Below, one piece after another: positions 7,428-14,166 of a DNA stretch of 14,166 nucleotides. The notes beneath the pieces are model-generated. The model saw only the letters and a program-made list of their open reading frames with translations, searched no databases and was not told the DNA's origin. Both the position numbers and the translations under genes were made by a program. Source of the DNA: JAWOHX01 sp046484975 (GTDB lineage: Bacteria; Bacillota; Clostridia; DUPQ01); NCBI GenBank assembly GCA_046484975.1, contig JAWOHX010000032.1, positions 1-14,166 of the forward strand, read 5' to 3'. How positions within the stretch are numbered: position 1 is the stretch's first letter; every line of letters starts with the position of its first letter.

Positions 7428-8003
7428 TTATTCCCGCACGGTGATGAGGTGGGTTTGCTCCCTGGTGTCGCCCCGCAACAGGTCCAGGTGGATGTTTTGG
7501 ATCTGATTCGAATCGTTGAAACTCGTCCGGATGGAGACGGTCCCCTGGCTGGAGTGGATGAAGATGGTATGGGAATGGACCCTGTCTCCCAGGGTGGTTT
7601 TTCCCAGGATGTTGACGGTGTAATCTTCCCCCACCTGTTCCGTGACCCATCCGTCCGCCAGGGCAATCTGCAGGATCTCATCGGATAGGGCCTTGCTCCG
7701 GAGAGAGGATTGATAATTCCCATACAGGGAGATGGAGAGGATTGTTACGGAAAGGACAGCAACCACCCAGCCTGCCAGGGCCCACTTCCTTTGGGTGACC
7801 TTGAAGTGGTTCTCATTGAACCAGGTCTTGTTCCTCCTTGCCCATTCGTCTCCCATGTAGCCCAGTACAAAGGGCATGACAAGATTCAGGCCCGGGACCA
7901 AGGCCAGCAGCGCGATATGGGTGCCATTGCCCAATCCCCAGATCCAGGTGAGCCAGAAGGCCCCCCAGTTCCATCTTCTGTCCAGGTACTGTGATTCAGT
8001 CAT
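7428..8003 (-). CDS. Membrane-anchored protein, unknown function
   Basis: This 191-residue protein is not assigned to a family with confidence. The first 50 residues are rich in Trp and Gly (RRWNWGAFWLTWIWGLGN), run into a hydrophobic segment (31-50) and end in GDEWARRNKTW. A clear membrane helix follows at about 75-95. Residues about 97-191 form a soluble region of alternating hydrophobic residues suggesting a small beta-rich domain, likely on the outer side of the membrane. The Trp-rich N-terminal module occurs in many bacterial proteins with variable C-terminal domains, in my recollection. The ATG at 8003 has AAAGGAAG about 11 bases upstream, a little far. The open frame runs back 14 more codons without a better site. 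Neighbours give no firm clue. Confidence 0.7.
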   Translation of the reverse strand: MTESQYLDRRWNWGAFWLTWIWGLGNGTHIALLALVPGLNLVMPFVLGYMGDEWARRNKTWFNENHFKVTQRKWALAGWVVAVLSVTILSISLYGNYQSSLRSKALSDEILQIALADGWVTEQVGEDYTVNILGKTTLGDRVHSHTIFIHSSQGTVSIRTSFNDSNQIQNIHLDLLRGDTREQTHLITVRE

Positions 8004-8053
8004 GAGGATATTTCTTCCTTTCTGCCTGTTTCCCCTTTTGTGCATGCAAACCC

Positions 8054-8080
8054 ATCATATCAGACCCCAGGAGGGGTCAA
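8054..8080 (-). promoter_or_regulatory. Possible promoter with an internal inverted repeat
   Basis: On the minus strand TTGACC (8075-8080) and TATGAT (8054-8059) are 15 bases apart, slightly short, but the latter has an upstream TG (extended -10). The perfect inverted repeat gacccc/ggggtc (8063-8068 and 8073-8078) lies between and over the boxes. It could be an operator or a weak hairpin ending the upstream phosphate transporter transcript; no T-run follows it. Confidence 0.35.
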
Positions 8081-8124
8081 ACCAGGAGAATTCTTTGTTG
8101 AAGGGGGAATACTCTGCGGATTCT

Positions 8125-9792
8125 TCACTCATTGAAGGCCCTGGGGACTTTCTCCAGGTCATCCAGGACTGCCTCGGCGATGTTGTTGCAGTGGTCACCG
8201 ATGCGTTCCAGGTTATGGATCAGCTCGACGAAAGTAATGCCGGAATGGATGTTGCAGTAGCCTTTGTTGAGCCTGTCGATATGGGCAGCCCTGAGGCGCA
8301 TTTCAAGATCGTCGATGAGATACTCGTCGGACAGAACCCTTTTTGCCAGGATTGCATCATATTGGGAGAGGGCATCAATGCTCAGCTTCACCATGTCCGT
8401 CACGATATTGAAGGCATCGGTGATTTCCACGATGGCTTCGTCGGAGAAAGGCAGGCCCTTCTCATATTTGATTTCCGCACTCTCGGCGATGTTGTCGCAA
8501 TAGTCTCCGATGCGCTCGATGTCGCTGACCACATGCATCAGGCCGGTAAGCCGGATGGACTGGTGCTCTGTGAGGGTTGCCGTGGACAGCAGCTTGGAGA
8601 GGTAATGGACAATCTCATTCTGGAGAATGTCCACGGTATCCTCAATCTCATGGACCTTTTTGGCGGAAATCATATCATTGTTGATGAAGGCTTTTTCGGC
8701 GGTCTCCATCATCTCATAAGTGATGGAGGCCATCCTGGCCAGCTCCTGGGTGGCCAGATTCATGGCGATGGAGGGGCTGGAAAGCATCTTGTCATCCAGG
8801 TACAGAGGCCGGTTCTCGATGAGCAGGTCCTCCCCTGGAGAGATCCAGGTGACGAGTTTGGCGAGAATTCCGATGAAGGGCAGCCATATAAGGGTGTTCA
8901 GCACGTTGAAAACGGTATGGGCGTTGGCGATTTGCCGGGAAACACCTGCTAAGGCTGGGGTGATGAAGAGGATGAGGCGTTCAAACAACGGGATGAAAAA
9001 CATGAAGGCAATGGCCCCCAGCACATTGAAGAACAAGTGGGCCAATGCCACCCTTTTGGCGCTGATGCCGCTGCCCGTCGCGGCAAGGATGGCGGTGATG
9101 GTGGTCCCGATGTTGCTTCCGAAAAGCAGGGGCAGGGCAAAGACCAGGGGAATCAAAGGCATTCCGTCAGCCCCGGGGGTAGCCGCCAGATTCTGGATGA
9201 CGGCGATGACGGCGGAACTGCTCTGAATGAGAACGGTCATCAGGGCGCTGACCATAAGCCCCAGTATGGGGATGTCCTGAATCTTGACAAGTGCATCGGC
9301 AAAGGCCGGCAACTGGGCAAGGGGCTTCATGACCTGGGACATGAGGTTGATGCCCACGAACAACAGGCCGAAGGAGAACAGGGTCTGCCCCACATTCTTG
9401 ATGTTTCTTTTTTTGGAGAACATCATCAGGGCGAATCCAATGGCAGTGATGGGATAGGCATAGTCGCCGATTTTGAATGCCACCAGCTGGGACGTGAAGG
9501 TGGTTCCGATATTGGCTCCCATGATCACGGCGATGGCCTGGGGAAGGGTCATGAGCCTGGCTGCGGTGAAGCCTATGACCATGACTGTGGTGGCGGAGCT
9601 GGATTGCATGAGGGCGGTGACCAGGGCTCCCACAAGGATGCCCATGAAGGGATTCCCGGTGAGCGCCTTGAGAATTTTCCGCATCCTGTCCCCGGCGATT
9701 CTCTTCAGACCCGCGCTCATCTCCATCATGCCGTATATGAATATGGCAAGACCGCCTAGCAACCCGAATATAATCAACAATGTCTGGTTCAT
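8125..9792 (-). CDS. Na+/phosphate symporter with C-terminal PhoU-like region
   Basis: This 555-residue protein of the NptA/YjbB (PNaS, SLC34-related) family moves inorganic phosphate with sodium across the inner membrane. The two inverted transport repeats are visible: QSSSATT (63-69) with GANIGTT (92-98), and QSSSA (190-194) with GSNIGTT (225-231). The membrane part ends at about residue 325. The C-terminal 220 residues are helical, with two PhoU-like units each carrying an E-R-I-G-D pattern (DIERIGDYCDNIAE and NLERIGDHCNNIAE), known for metal binding and phosphate control. I start at the ATG at 9792, which has GGGGGAAAG before it. An upstream TTG at 9825 lies inside the predicted promoter. 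It follows the nucleoside ABC operon by 76 bases without a clear terminator. Confidence 0.92.
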   Translation of the reverse strand: MNQTLLIIFGLLGGLAIFIYGMMEMSAGLKRIAGDRMRKILKALTGNPFMGILVGALVTALMQSSSATTVMVIGFTAARLMTLPQAIAVIMGANIGTTFTSQLVAFKIGDYAYPITAIGFALMMFSKKRNIKNVGQTLFSFGLLFVGINLMSQVMKPLAQLPAFADALVKIQDIPILGLMVSALMTVLIQSSSAVIAVIQNLAATPGADGMPLIPLVFALPLLFGSNIGTTITAILAATGSGISAKRVALAHLFFNVLGAIAFMFFIPLFERLILFITPALAGVSRQIANAHTVFNVLNTLIWLPFIGILAKLVTWISPGEDLLIENRPLYLDDKMLSSPSIAMNLATQELARMASITYEMMETAEKAFINNDMISAKKVHEIEDTVDILQNEIVHYLSKLLSTATLTEHQSIRLTGLMHVVSDIERIGDYCDNIAESAEIKYEKGLPFSDEAIVEITDAFNIVTDMVKLSIDALSQYDAILAKRVLSDEYLIDDLEMRLRAAHIDRLNKGYCNIHSGITFVELIHNLERIGDHCNNIAEAVLDDLEKVPRAFNE

Positions 9793-9828
9793 TCTTTCCC
9801 CCATGCTTTTTGTGCGGTACCCCAATGG

Positions 9829-9857
9829 ATTTTAACATTAAACACCGGTGACCACAA
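9829..9857 (-). promoter_or_regulatory. Possible promoter of the phosphate symporter gene
   Basis: On the minus strand TTGTGG (9852-9857) is followed after 17 bases by TAAAAT (9829-9834), which is preceded by TGT, an extended -10. The -35 box is weak. The predicted start of transcription is about 30 bases before the ATG at 9792. Confidence 0.4.
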
Positions 9858-9868
9858 TACGCAATATG

Positions 9869-10816
9869 CTATTTTTTCCCCAGGTCGAAATGCACCCCCA
9901 CCGCTTTCGGCGCCTGGGAGGATTTTGAGAACAGCACCAATGCTATCAATGTGACCACATAGGGAAAGATCTTCAGGATCACCGGCGGGATGGCCGCAAG
10001 TTCCGGAATGACCTGGGATACATTGGCCACCGTACTGGCGAATCCGAAGAAGAAGGTGGCGCCGAGGATGCCCAGGGGTTTCCATTGGCCGAAGATCAAG
10101 GAAGCCAGGGCCAGAAAGCCCAGCCCGGCAACGGAACCGGTGAATTCCCCGGAATAGGTCACGAGGATGGTGGCTCCGCCCAGGCCTGCCAGCATACCGG
10201 AAATGATGACGGCGATGTAGCGCATCCGGTACACATTGATCCCGGCGCTTGCGGCGGCATAGGGATGCTCGCCGCAGGCACGGAGCCTCAGGCCAAAGGA
10301 GGTTTTGTAGAGCAGGATCCAGGAAATGAGCAGGATGAAAAGGACCAGCCATGTGGTGAAATAGGTCTGGCGGAACAAGAGGGGTCCGATGACGGGAATT
10401 TGCGTGAGCCAGGGCACATCGAAACGGGGAAGGCCCATGCGGATGGCGATGTTGCCACTTCCCGTGAGAGTTCTGGCCAGGAAGAGGGTCAGGGCGCCGG
10501 CCATCATGTTGATGGCGGTTCCGCTGATGACCTGATCGGCATTGAGGCTGATGCTGGCGAAGGCGTGAAGGATGGCGAAAATGCCTCCGGCGATGAAACC
10601 GGCCAACAGCCCAAGCAACAGGGCGATGGTTGCATTGCTTTCCTGGAACTGGATGATGACCGCCGCCGACGCGAAAAACCCGATGACCATGAGTCCTTCC
10701 AGCCCGATGTTGACAATTCCGCTTCTCTCACTGAAAAGTCCTCCAAGGGCGGTGATGAGAAGGGGAATTGTGAAAGCGATGGCGTAGGGAAAGATTTGCC
10801 TGATGATTTCCCACAT
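9869..10816 (-). CDS. ABC transporter permease, nucleoside/BMP type, second subunit
   Basis: This 315-residue integral membrane protein belongs to the branched-chain amino acid/ribose permease superfamily, closest in pattern to NupQ/YufQ. Typical stretches are ERSGIVNIGLEG (30-41), NADQVISGTAINMMA (92-106) and a cytoplasmic coupling loop around TSFGLRLRACGEHPYAAASAGI. It forms a heterodimeric channel with the permease encoded just upstream. The ATG at 10816 lies one base after the stop of that gene and has GGAGG eight bases upstream; a GTG three codons earlier would overlap the ribosome binding site. The coupling implies equal production of the two subunits. Substrate is presumably nucleosides, inferred from the family. 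Confidence 0.92.
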   Translation of the reverse strand: MWEIIRQIFPYAIAFTIPLLITALGGLFSERSGIVNIGLEGLMVIGFFASAAVIIQFQESNATIALLLGLLAGFIAGGIFAILHAFASISLNADQVISGTAINMMAGALTLFLARTLTGSGNIAIRMGLPRFDVPWLTQIPVIGPLLFRQTYFTTWLVLFILLISWILLYKTSFGLRLRACGEHPYAAASAGINVYRMRYIAVIISGMLAGLGGATILVTYSGEFTGSVAGLGFLALASLIFGQWKPLGILGATFFFGFASTVANVSQVIPELAAIPPVILKIFPYVVTLIALVLFSKSSQAPKAVGVHFDLGKK

Positions 10817-10817
10817 G

Positions 10818-11882
10818 TCAGGCACCTCCGTTCTTTTTGTCTTTGCGTTTGGCTCTGATTCTGTTCCATACCCTTTCGATCAGAAGACTTGCGGCAGTGA
10901 AGTAGATGATGATGGCGATGATGGTGTCAGCAATCTGAGGGGGAACATCGATCATGGCGTTCATGAATCCTTTTCCGGAATGCAGCAGCCCGAAGAACAA
11001 GGCTGCCGCCAGGATGCCAAGGGGATTGTTGGTTCCCAGAAGTGCCACCGCGATGCCGTCAAACCCCTGGGCCGGCAGCACGCCGATCTGTATGTTGGAG
11101 GAATAACCGGCATAAAAGACGAATCCGCCGATTCCTGCCAGAATCCCGGCGATGGTCATGGACAGGACGATGTCCCGATTCACCTTGATGCCGGCATATT
11201 CCGCTGCATGCCGGTTGTAGCCGACGGCTTTGAGTTCATAGCCGAGGGTGGTTTTGTCCAGGATGAATTTGATGACCAGCACGGAGATGACCGCAACAAA
11301 AATGCCGAGGTTGATGAAGGAACCTCGAAATATGGAGGTGAGCCATTCCACCCGCAGGGATGCCTGGAAGGGGATGTTTGCAGATTCGGTCTCCAGGAAC
11401 TGGCCTTTCAGGTAGGCGGGGACAGTATAGAACACAATCCAGTAGGCGATCCAGTTTGTCATGATGGTGCATACCACCTCATGGACGTTGAACAGTGCTT
11501 TCAAAAAGCCGGGGATGGAACCCCAGATGCCACCCCCGATCATGGCGGCAACCAGCATGAGGGGAAGAAGGAGGAATTTCGGAAGGTCCACGGTCAGGCC
11601 CACTGTAGTGGCGGCCAGCCCGCCCATCAGCATCTGGCCTGCTGCCCCGATGTTGAACAGGCCCGTCTTGAATGCAAAACCCACGGACAGGCCCGTGAGG
11701 ATCAGGGTGGTGGCAGTGGCAATGGTATTGCCAATCCTCTCCATGTTCATGGTGCCGCCCCGGAAGAGATAGTAGAACCCTTCCAGGGGGTTCTTGCCGA
11801 TGAACAGGATCAGGATGGCACCGGCCAGGAGTCCCAGCAATACGGCAAAAATGGATTTGGTGAAATTGTTCAGCTTGTTCAT
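10818..11882 (-). CDS. ABC transporter permease, nucleoside/BMP type, first subunit
   Basis: This 354-residue integral membrane protein resembles NupP/YufP. It shows FKTGLFNIGAAGQ (71-83), VHEVVCTIMTNWIA (133-146), the coupling loop TTLGYELKAVGYNRHAAEYAGI (211-232) and GFDGIAVALLG (273-283), all characteristic of the permease that pairs with BMP binding proteins. The C-terminus is a basic tail (RAKRKDKK). The ATG at 11882 overlaps the ATPase stop codon by four bases (ATGA) and has a GGAGGTGG site inside the ATPase gene, indicating translational coupling. It supplies one half of the membrane channel for the operon's transporter. Confidence 0.93.
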   Translation of the reverse strand: MNKLNNFTKSIFAVLLGLLAGAILILFIGKNPLEGFYYLFRGGTMNMERIGNTIATATTLILTGLSVGFAFKTGLFNIGAAGQMLMGGLAATTVGLTVDLPKFLLLPLMLVAAMIGGGIWGSIPGFLKALFNVHEVVCTIMTNWIAYWIVFYTVPAYLKGQFLETESANIPFQASLRVEWLTSIFRGSFINLGIFVAVISVLVIKFILDKTTLGYELKAVGYNRHAAEYAGIKVNRDIVLSMTIAGILAGIGGFVFYAGYSSNIQIGVLPAQGFDGIAVALLGTNNPLGILAAALFFGLLHSGKGFMNAMIDVPPQIADTIIAIIIYFTAASLLIERVWNRIRAKRKDKKNGGA

Positions 11883-13396
11883 TGCTTCCCACCTCCTTTG
11901 ATGCCTGCCATCAGAAGGCCGATGCTTTCGGATGTGGCTTGTTCCCCGTCCACGATATCCACCAGTTCCCCACTGTACAGGACGGCAATGCGGTCGGATA
12001 GATCAAGGATTTCATCCAGTTCAAAGGAGACAAGCAATACAGCTTTCCCGCTGTCCCGCTGTTCGATGATGCGGCTGTGGATGTATTCGATGGCACCGAT
12101 GTCCAGGCCCCGGGTCGGTTGCACGGCAATGAGGATCTCGGGGTCCATGTCCACCTCCCGTCCGACAATGGCTTTCTGCTGGTTGCCCCCGGACATGGTG
12201 CCGGCAGGGGACAGGACACCCTGGCCGGTGCGGACGTCGAACTGCGTGGCCACATCCTCCGCGTGGGAATGAATGTATTCCTTATTCAGAAGGCCCCTTT
12301 TGGAACAAGGAGGCCGGTAGTATTCTTTGAGGCAGATGTTCTCCGCCAGGTTGAATTCCATGATCAGCCCGTACTTCTGTCTGTCCTCGGGGATATGGGC
12401 GACCCCGGTCTCATTTCTGCGCCTGACGGAAAAATGGGTGATGTCCGTACCGTTCACCAGCACATTGCCGGATTCAGGCTTGGTAAGGCCGGTGATGGCT
12501 TCCACCAGTTCCGTCTGGCCGTTCCCGTCCACTCCGGCGACTCCGACGATTTCCCCGCTCCTTACCTGAAAAGAAACATCCTTCAGTCCCATGGTTTTCC
12601 TTCCCGTCATCACGGAAAGGTTCCCGATGTCCAGGATGACCTTGCCGGGCTTCGCCGGTTTTTTATCAACGGTGAAAGAAACCTCCCTGCCCACCATCAT
12701 CTCCGCCATCTGCTGTTCCGTGGTGTCCGCCACAGTCACCGTACCCACGAGTTTTCCCCTGCGGATGATGGTGCACCTGTCGGCGATGGCTTTGATCTCC
12801 TTGAGTTTATGGGTGATGAGGATGATGGATTTGCCCTCTTTGATCAGGCTCTTCATGATTTTCATCAACTCGTCAATTTCCTGGGGGGTCAGCACGGCAG
12901 TGGGTTCATCAAAAATCAGTACATCTGCGTTTCTGTAGAGCATTTTCAGGATCTCCACCCGTTGCTGCATGCCCACGGATATGTCCTCTATTTTCTCGTT
13001 GGGTTTGATGTTCAAACCATATTTTTTGGACAATTCTGTGATTTTCCGAGTGGCACTTCTGATATTGATGAAAAAACTGCTTTCCATCCCGAGGATGATG
13101 TTTTCCGAAACCGTGAAATTCTGCACCAGCTGGAAATGCTGGTGCACCATGCCGATCTTCATGTCAGTGGCGACATTGGGGTTGGTGATGCGGACTTCCT
13201 TGCCCCGGACCTTGATGATGCCATTGTCAGGGGTAAACAATCCGAAAAGAATGCTCATCAGGGTGGATTTTCCCGCACCGTTTTCCCCCAGCAGCGCCAG
13301 GATCTCACCCTGTTTCAATTGAACCGTTATGTTGTCATTGGCAAGGACCCCGGGGAATTGCTTGGTGATGTCCAGCATCTCAACAATGTAGTCCAT
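11879..13396 (-). CDS. ABC transporter ATPase with two nucleotide-binding domains, nucleoside/BMP type
   Basis: This 505-residue cytoplasmic subunit powers the transporter and resembles NupO/YufO and the sugar ATPases MglA/RbsA. Domain 1 is complete: Walker A GENGAGKST (37-45), Q-loop Gln86, signature SVGMQQ (140-145), Walker B ending in Asp163-Glu164, His196. Domain 2 has a degenerate Walker A, GVDGNGQTEL (288-297), with Gln replacing Lys, a good signature MSGGNQQK (401-408), and AVQPTRGLD in place of the DEPTRGLD Walker B. This asymmetry is usual in the family, so only one site hydrolyses ATP efficiently. The ATG at 13396 follows AAGGAGATG. A hairpin separates it from the binding-protein gene upstream; the permease gene overlaps its end. 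Confidence 0.95.
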   Translation of the reverse strand: MDYIVEMLDITKQFPGVLANDNITVQLKQGEILALLGENGAGKSTLMSILFGLFTPDNGIIKVRGKEVRITNPNVATDMKIGMVHQHFQLVQNFTVSENIILGMESSFFINIRSATRKITELSKKYGLNIKPNEKIEDISVGMQQRVEILKMLYRNADVLIFDEPTAVLTPQEIDELMKIMKSLIKEGKSIILITHKLKEIKAIADRCTIIRRGKLVGTVTVADTTEQQMAEMMVGREVSFTVDKKPAKPGKVILDIGNLSVMTGRKTMGLKDVSFQVRSGEIVGVAGVDGNGQTELVEAITGLTKPESGNVLVNGTDITHFSVRRRNETGVAHIPEDRQKYGLIMEFNLAENICLKEYYRPPCSKRGLLNKEYIHSHAEDVATQFDVRTGQGVLSPAGTMSGGNQQKAIVGREVDMDPEILIAVQPTRGLDIGAIEYIHSRIIEQRDSGKAVLLVSFELDEILDLSDRIAVLYSGELVDIVDGEQATSESIGLLMAGIKGGGKQ

Positions 13397-13415
13397 GGCT
13401 CATCTCCTTTTTAAA

Positions 13416-13446
13416 ATGAAAGGACGGTATTATCCCGCCCTTTCAT
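13416..13446 (-). terminator. Intercistronic hairpin between the binding-protein and ATPase genes
   Basis: In the minus-strand RNA a 12-bp stem (13416-13427 with 13435-13446) closes a 7-base loop. The only irregularity is one G-U pair, which pairs in this RNA but would be an A-C mismatch on the other strand. It is followed by UUUUAAAAAGG, so the T-run is short and the ATPase ribosome binding site comes right after. It probably lets part of transcription stop or protects the upstream mRNA, giving more binding protein than membrane complex. Confidence 0.65.
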
Positions 13447-13464
13447 CAATCTGATGTACCGGCC

Positions 13465-14166
13465 TTATTTGATCAGGTCTCCCTGGACATCGGAAACCGT
13501 GATCTTTCCGTCCTGGATGTCCTTGAACACAGCGGCGGCTTTGTCCAGCACATCCTGGCTCAGGTTGGGATTCGAGGCAGGAAGGCCGATGCCGTTGTTG
13601 GCTGCGTTGAACAGCAAGGTCTGTCCGCCGGGGAAATTCCCTGCATGATCCAGTTTGATCATGTCATATGCTGCAACATCGATCCTTTTCATGGCGGAGG
13701 TCAGGATGACGGAGTTGTTGCCGCTGTAGATGCCTTCGTTGTACTGGTCCACGTCCACGCCGATGATCCAGGCTTCATTGCCTGCGGATTTGCGTGCCTT
13801 GGCTTCATTGATGGCACCGATGCCCACACCGCCTGCTGCGCAGAAGATGGCTCTTACGCCGCGGTCAAACATCTGGGCTGCAATGGCCTGTCCTGCGGCC
13901 ACGTTATCGAAGGTCCCCTGGTAGATGACATTGGTGGCGGACATGTTGACGCTGGTGCCGAAATTGGTGTTGGCGTATTTGACGCCCTGTTGGAAGCCCC
14001 AGTTGAATTTCTGGACCGGCGGAATTTCCATGCCTCCGATGTATCCGATCTCCCCGGTCTTCAGTTCCAGTGCCGTTGCGACCCCTGCAAGGAATCCGGA
14101 CTGCTCCTCGGCAAAGAAAATGGATACGGTGTTGGGTCCGACGACGGGAGCCCAGTCACCGGCATG
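13465..14166 (-). CDS. BMP family ABC transporter substrate-binding lipoprotein (partial)
   Basis: The C-terminal 233 residues of a Med/BMP-family solute-binding protein are present; the reading frame stays open to the window edge, so the lipoprotein signal and first domain are missing. The frame reads HAGDWAPVVGPNTVSIFFAEE at the edge, then IGYIGGMEIPPVQKFNWGFQQG, IFCAAGGVGIGAINEA and IIGVDVDQYNEG, all typical of the family (compare PnrA/BmpA and YufN). A Met at 14031 is internal to the conserved GGMEIP motif and is not the start. It should be the first gene of the operon and capture a purine or other nucleoside outside the membrane; specificity cannot be read from this part. Its promoter lies outside the window. 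Confidence 0.93.
   Translation of the reverse strand, partial: HAGDWAPVVGPNTVSIFFAEEQSGFLAGVATALELKTGEIGYIGGMEIPPVQKFNWGFQQGVKYANTNFGTSVNMSATNVIYQGTFDNVAAGQAIAAQMFDRGVRAIFCAAGGVGIGAINEAKARKSAGNEAWIIGVDVDQYNEGIYSGNNSVILTSAMKRIDVAAYDMIKLDHAGNFPGGQTLLFNAANNGIGLPASNPNLSQDVLDKAAAVFKDIQDGKITVSDVQGDLIK

Noticed and set aside
9793..9825. Longer start (TTG) for the phosphate symporter
   Set aside because: It falls close to the predicted transcription start and has no ribosome site; the ATG at 9792 begins right before the first membrane helix.
10803..12272. Open frame of 489 codons on the plus strand opposite the permease and ATPase genes
   Set aside because: It is antisense to unmistakable ABC genes, rich in His, Gly, Asp and Gln, and has no family motif; long antisense frames arise from GC-biased codons.
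11879..13396. Damaged second ATPase domain as evidence of gene decay
   Set aside because: Loss of the Walker A Lys and Walker B acidic residues in domain 2 is normal in this family of double-domain ATPases, and the gene is intact.
12077..13414. Open frame of 445 codons on the plus strand opposite the ATPase gene
   Set aside because: It is a mirror of the real gene with low-complexity His/Asp-rich composition and no credible ribosome site.
14029..14031. ATG as start of the BMP protein
   Set aside because: The frame continues upstream to the window edge with typical family sequence, so this Met is internal.

Overview
The window reads as chromosomal DNA of an anaerobic, Clostridia-like Firmicute. 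The basis is strong AGGAGG-type ribosome binding sites, TTGACA/TATAAT-type promoters, moderately GC-rich coding sequence, a PPi-type phosphofructokinase of the kind found in clostridia, an ADP-forming acyl-CoA synthetase and a BMP-type nucleoside ABC transporter. The genus cannot be fixed from the sequence. There is no rRNA, tRNA, insertion sequence, phage gene or CRISPR array. Nearly every base belongs to a recognisable gene or a short regulatory gap, and the longest gap is about 200 bases.

Left part (1-6140), central carbon and energy metabolism. A PPi-type 6-phosphofructokinase and a MATE exporter are both on the minus strand. A divergent promoter region separates them from a plus-strand fused ADP-forming acyl-CoA synthetase with a permuted domain order. 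A class II fructose-bisphosphate aldolase follows with its own promoter and ends in a strong hairpin. The kinase and aldolase catalyse consecutive glycolytic steps. The synthetase could recover ATP from acyl-CoA, which suits a fermenter that saves energy with PPi-linked glycolysis.

Middle part (6169-8003), small regulatory and membrane genes on the minus strand. A TetR-family repressor is the second gene behind a 135-residue four-helix membrane protein of unknown function. Upstream lies a near-consensus promoter followed by two head-to-tail 16-bp palindromes, which are convincing candidates for the repressor's own operators. Next comes a 191-residue membrane-anchored protein of unknown function.

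Right part (8125-14166), transport genes on the minus strand. A Na+/phosphate symporter of the NptA/YjbB type carries a C-terminal PhoU-like region. Upstream of it is a four-gene ABC operon: substrate-binding protein (BMP family, cut by the window edge), double-domain ATPase, and two permeases. ATPase and first permease overlap by 4 bp, and the permeases are 1 bp apart. A long hairpin between the binding-protein gene and the ATPase gene probably sets their relative expression.

I found no clearly new multi-gene system. The best leads are the tandem-operator TetR/membrane-protein unit, the permuted synthetase, and the intercistronic hairpin of the ABC operon.
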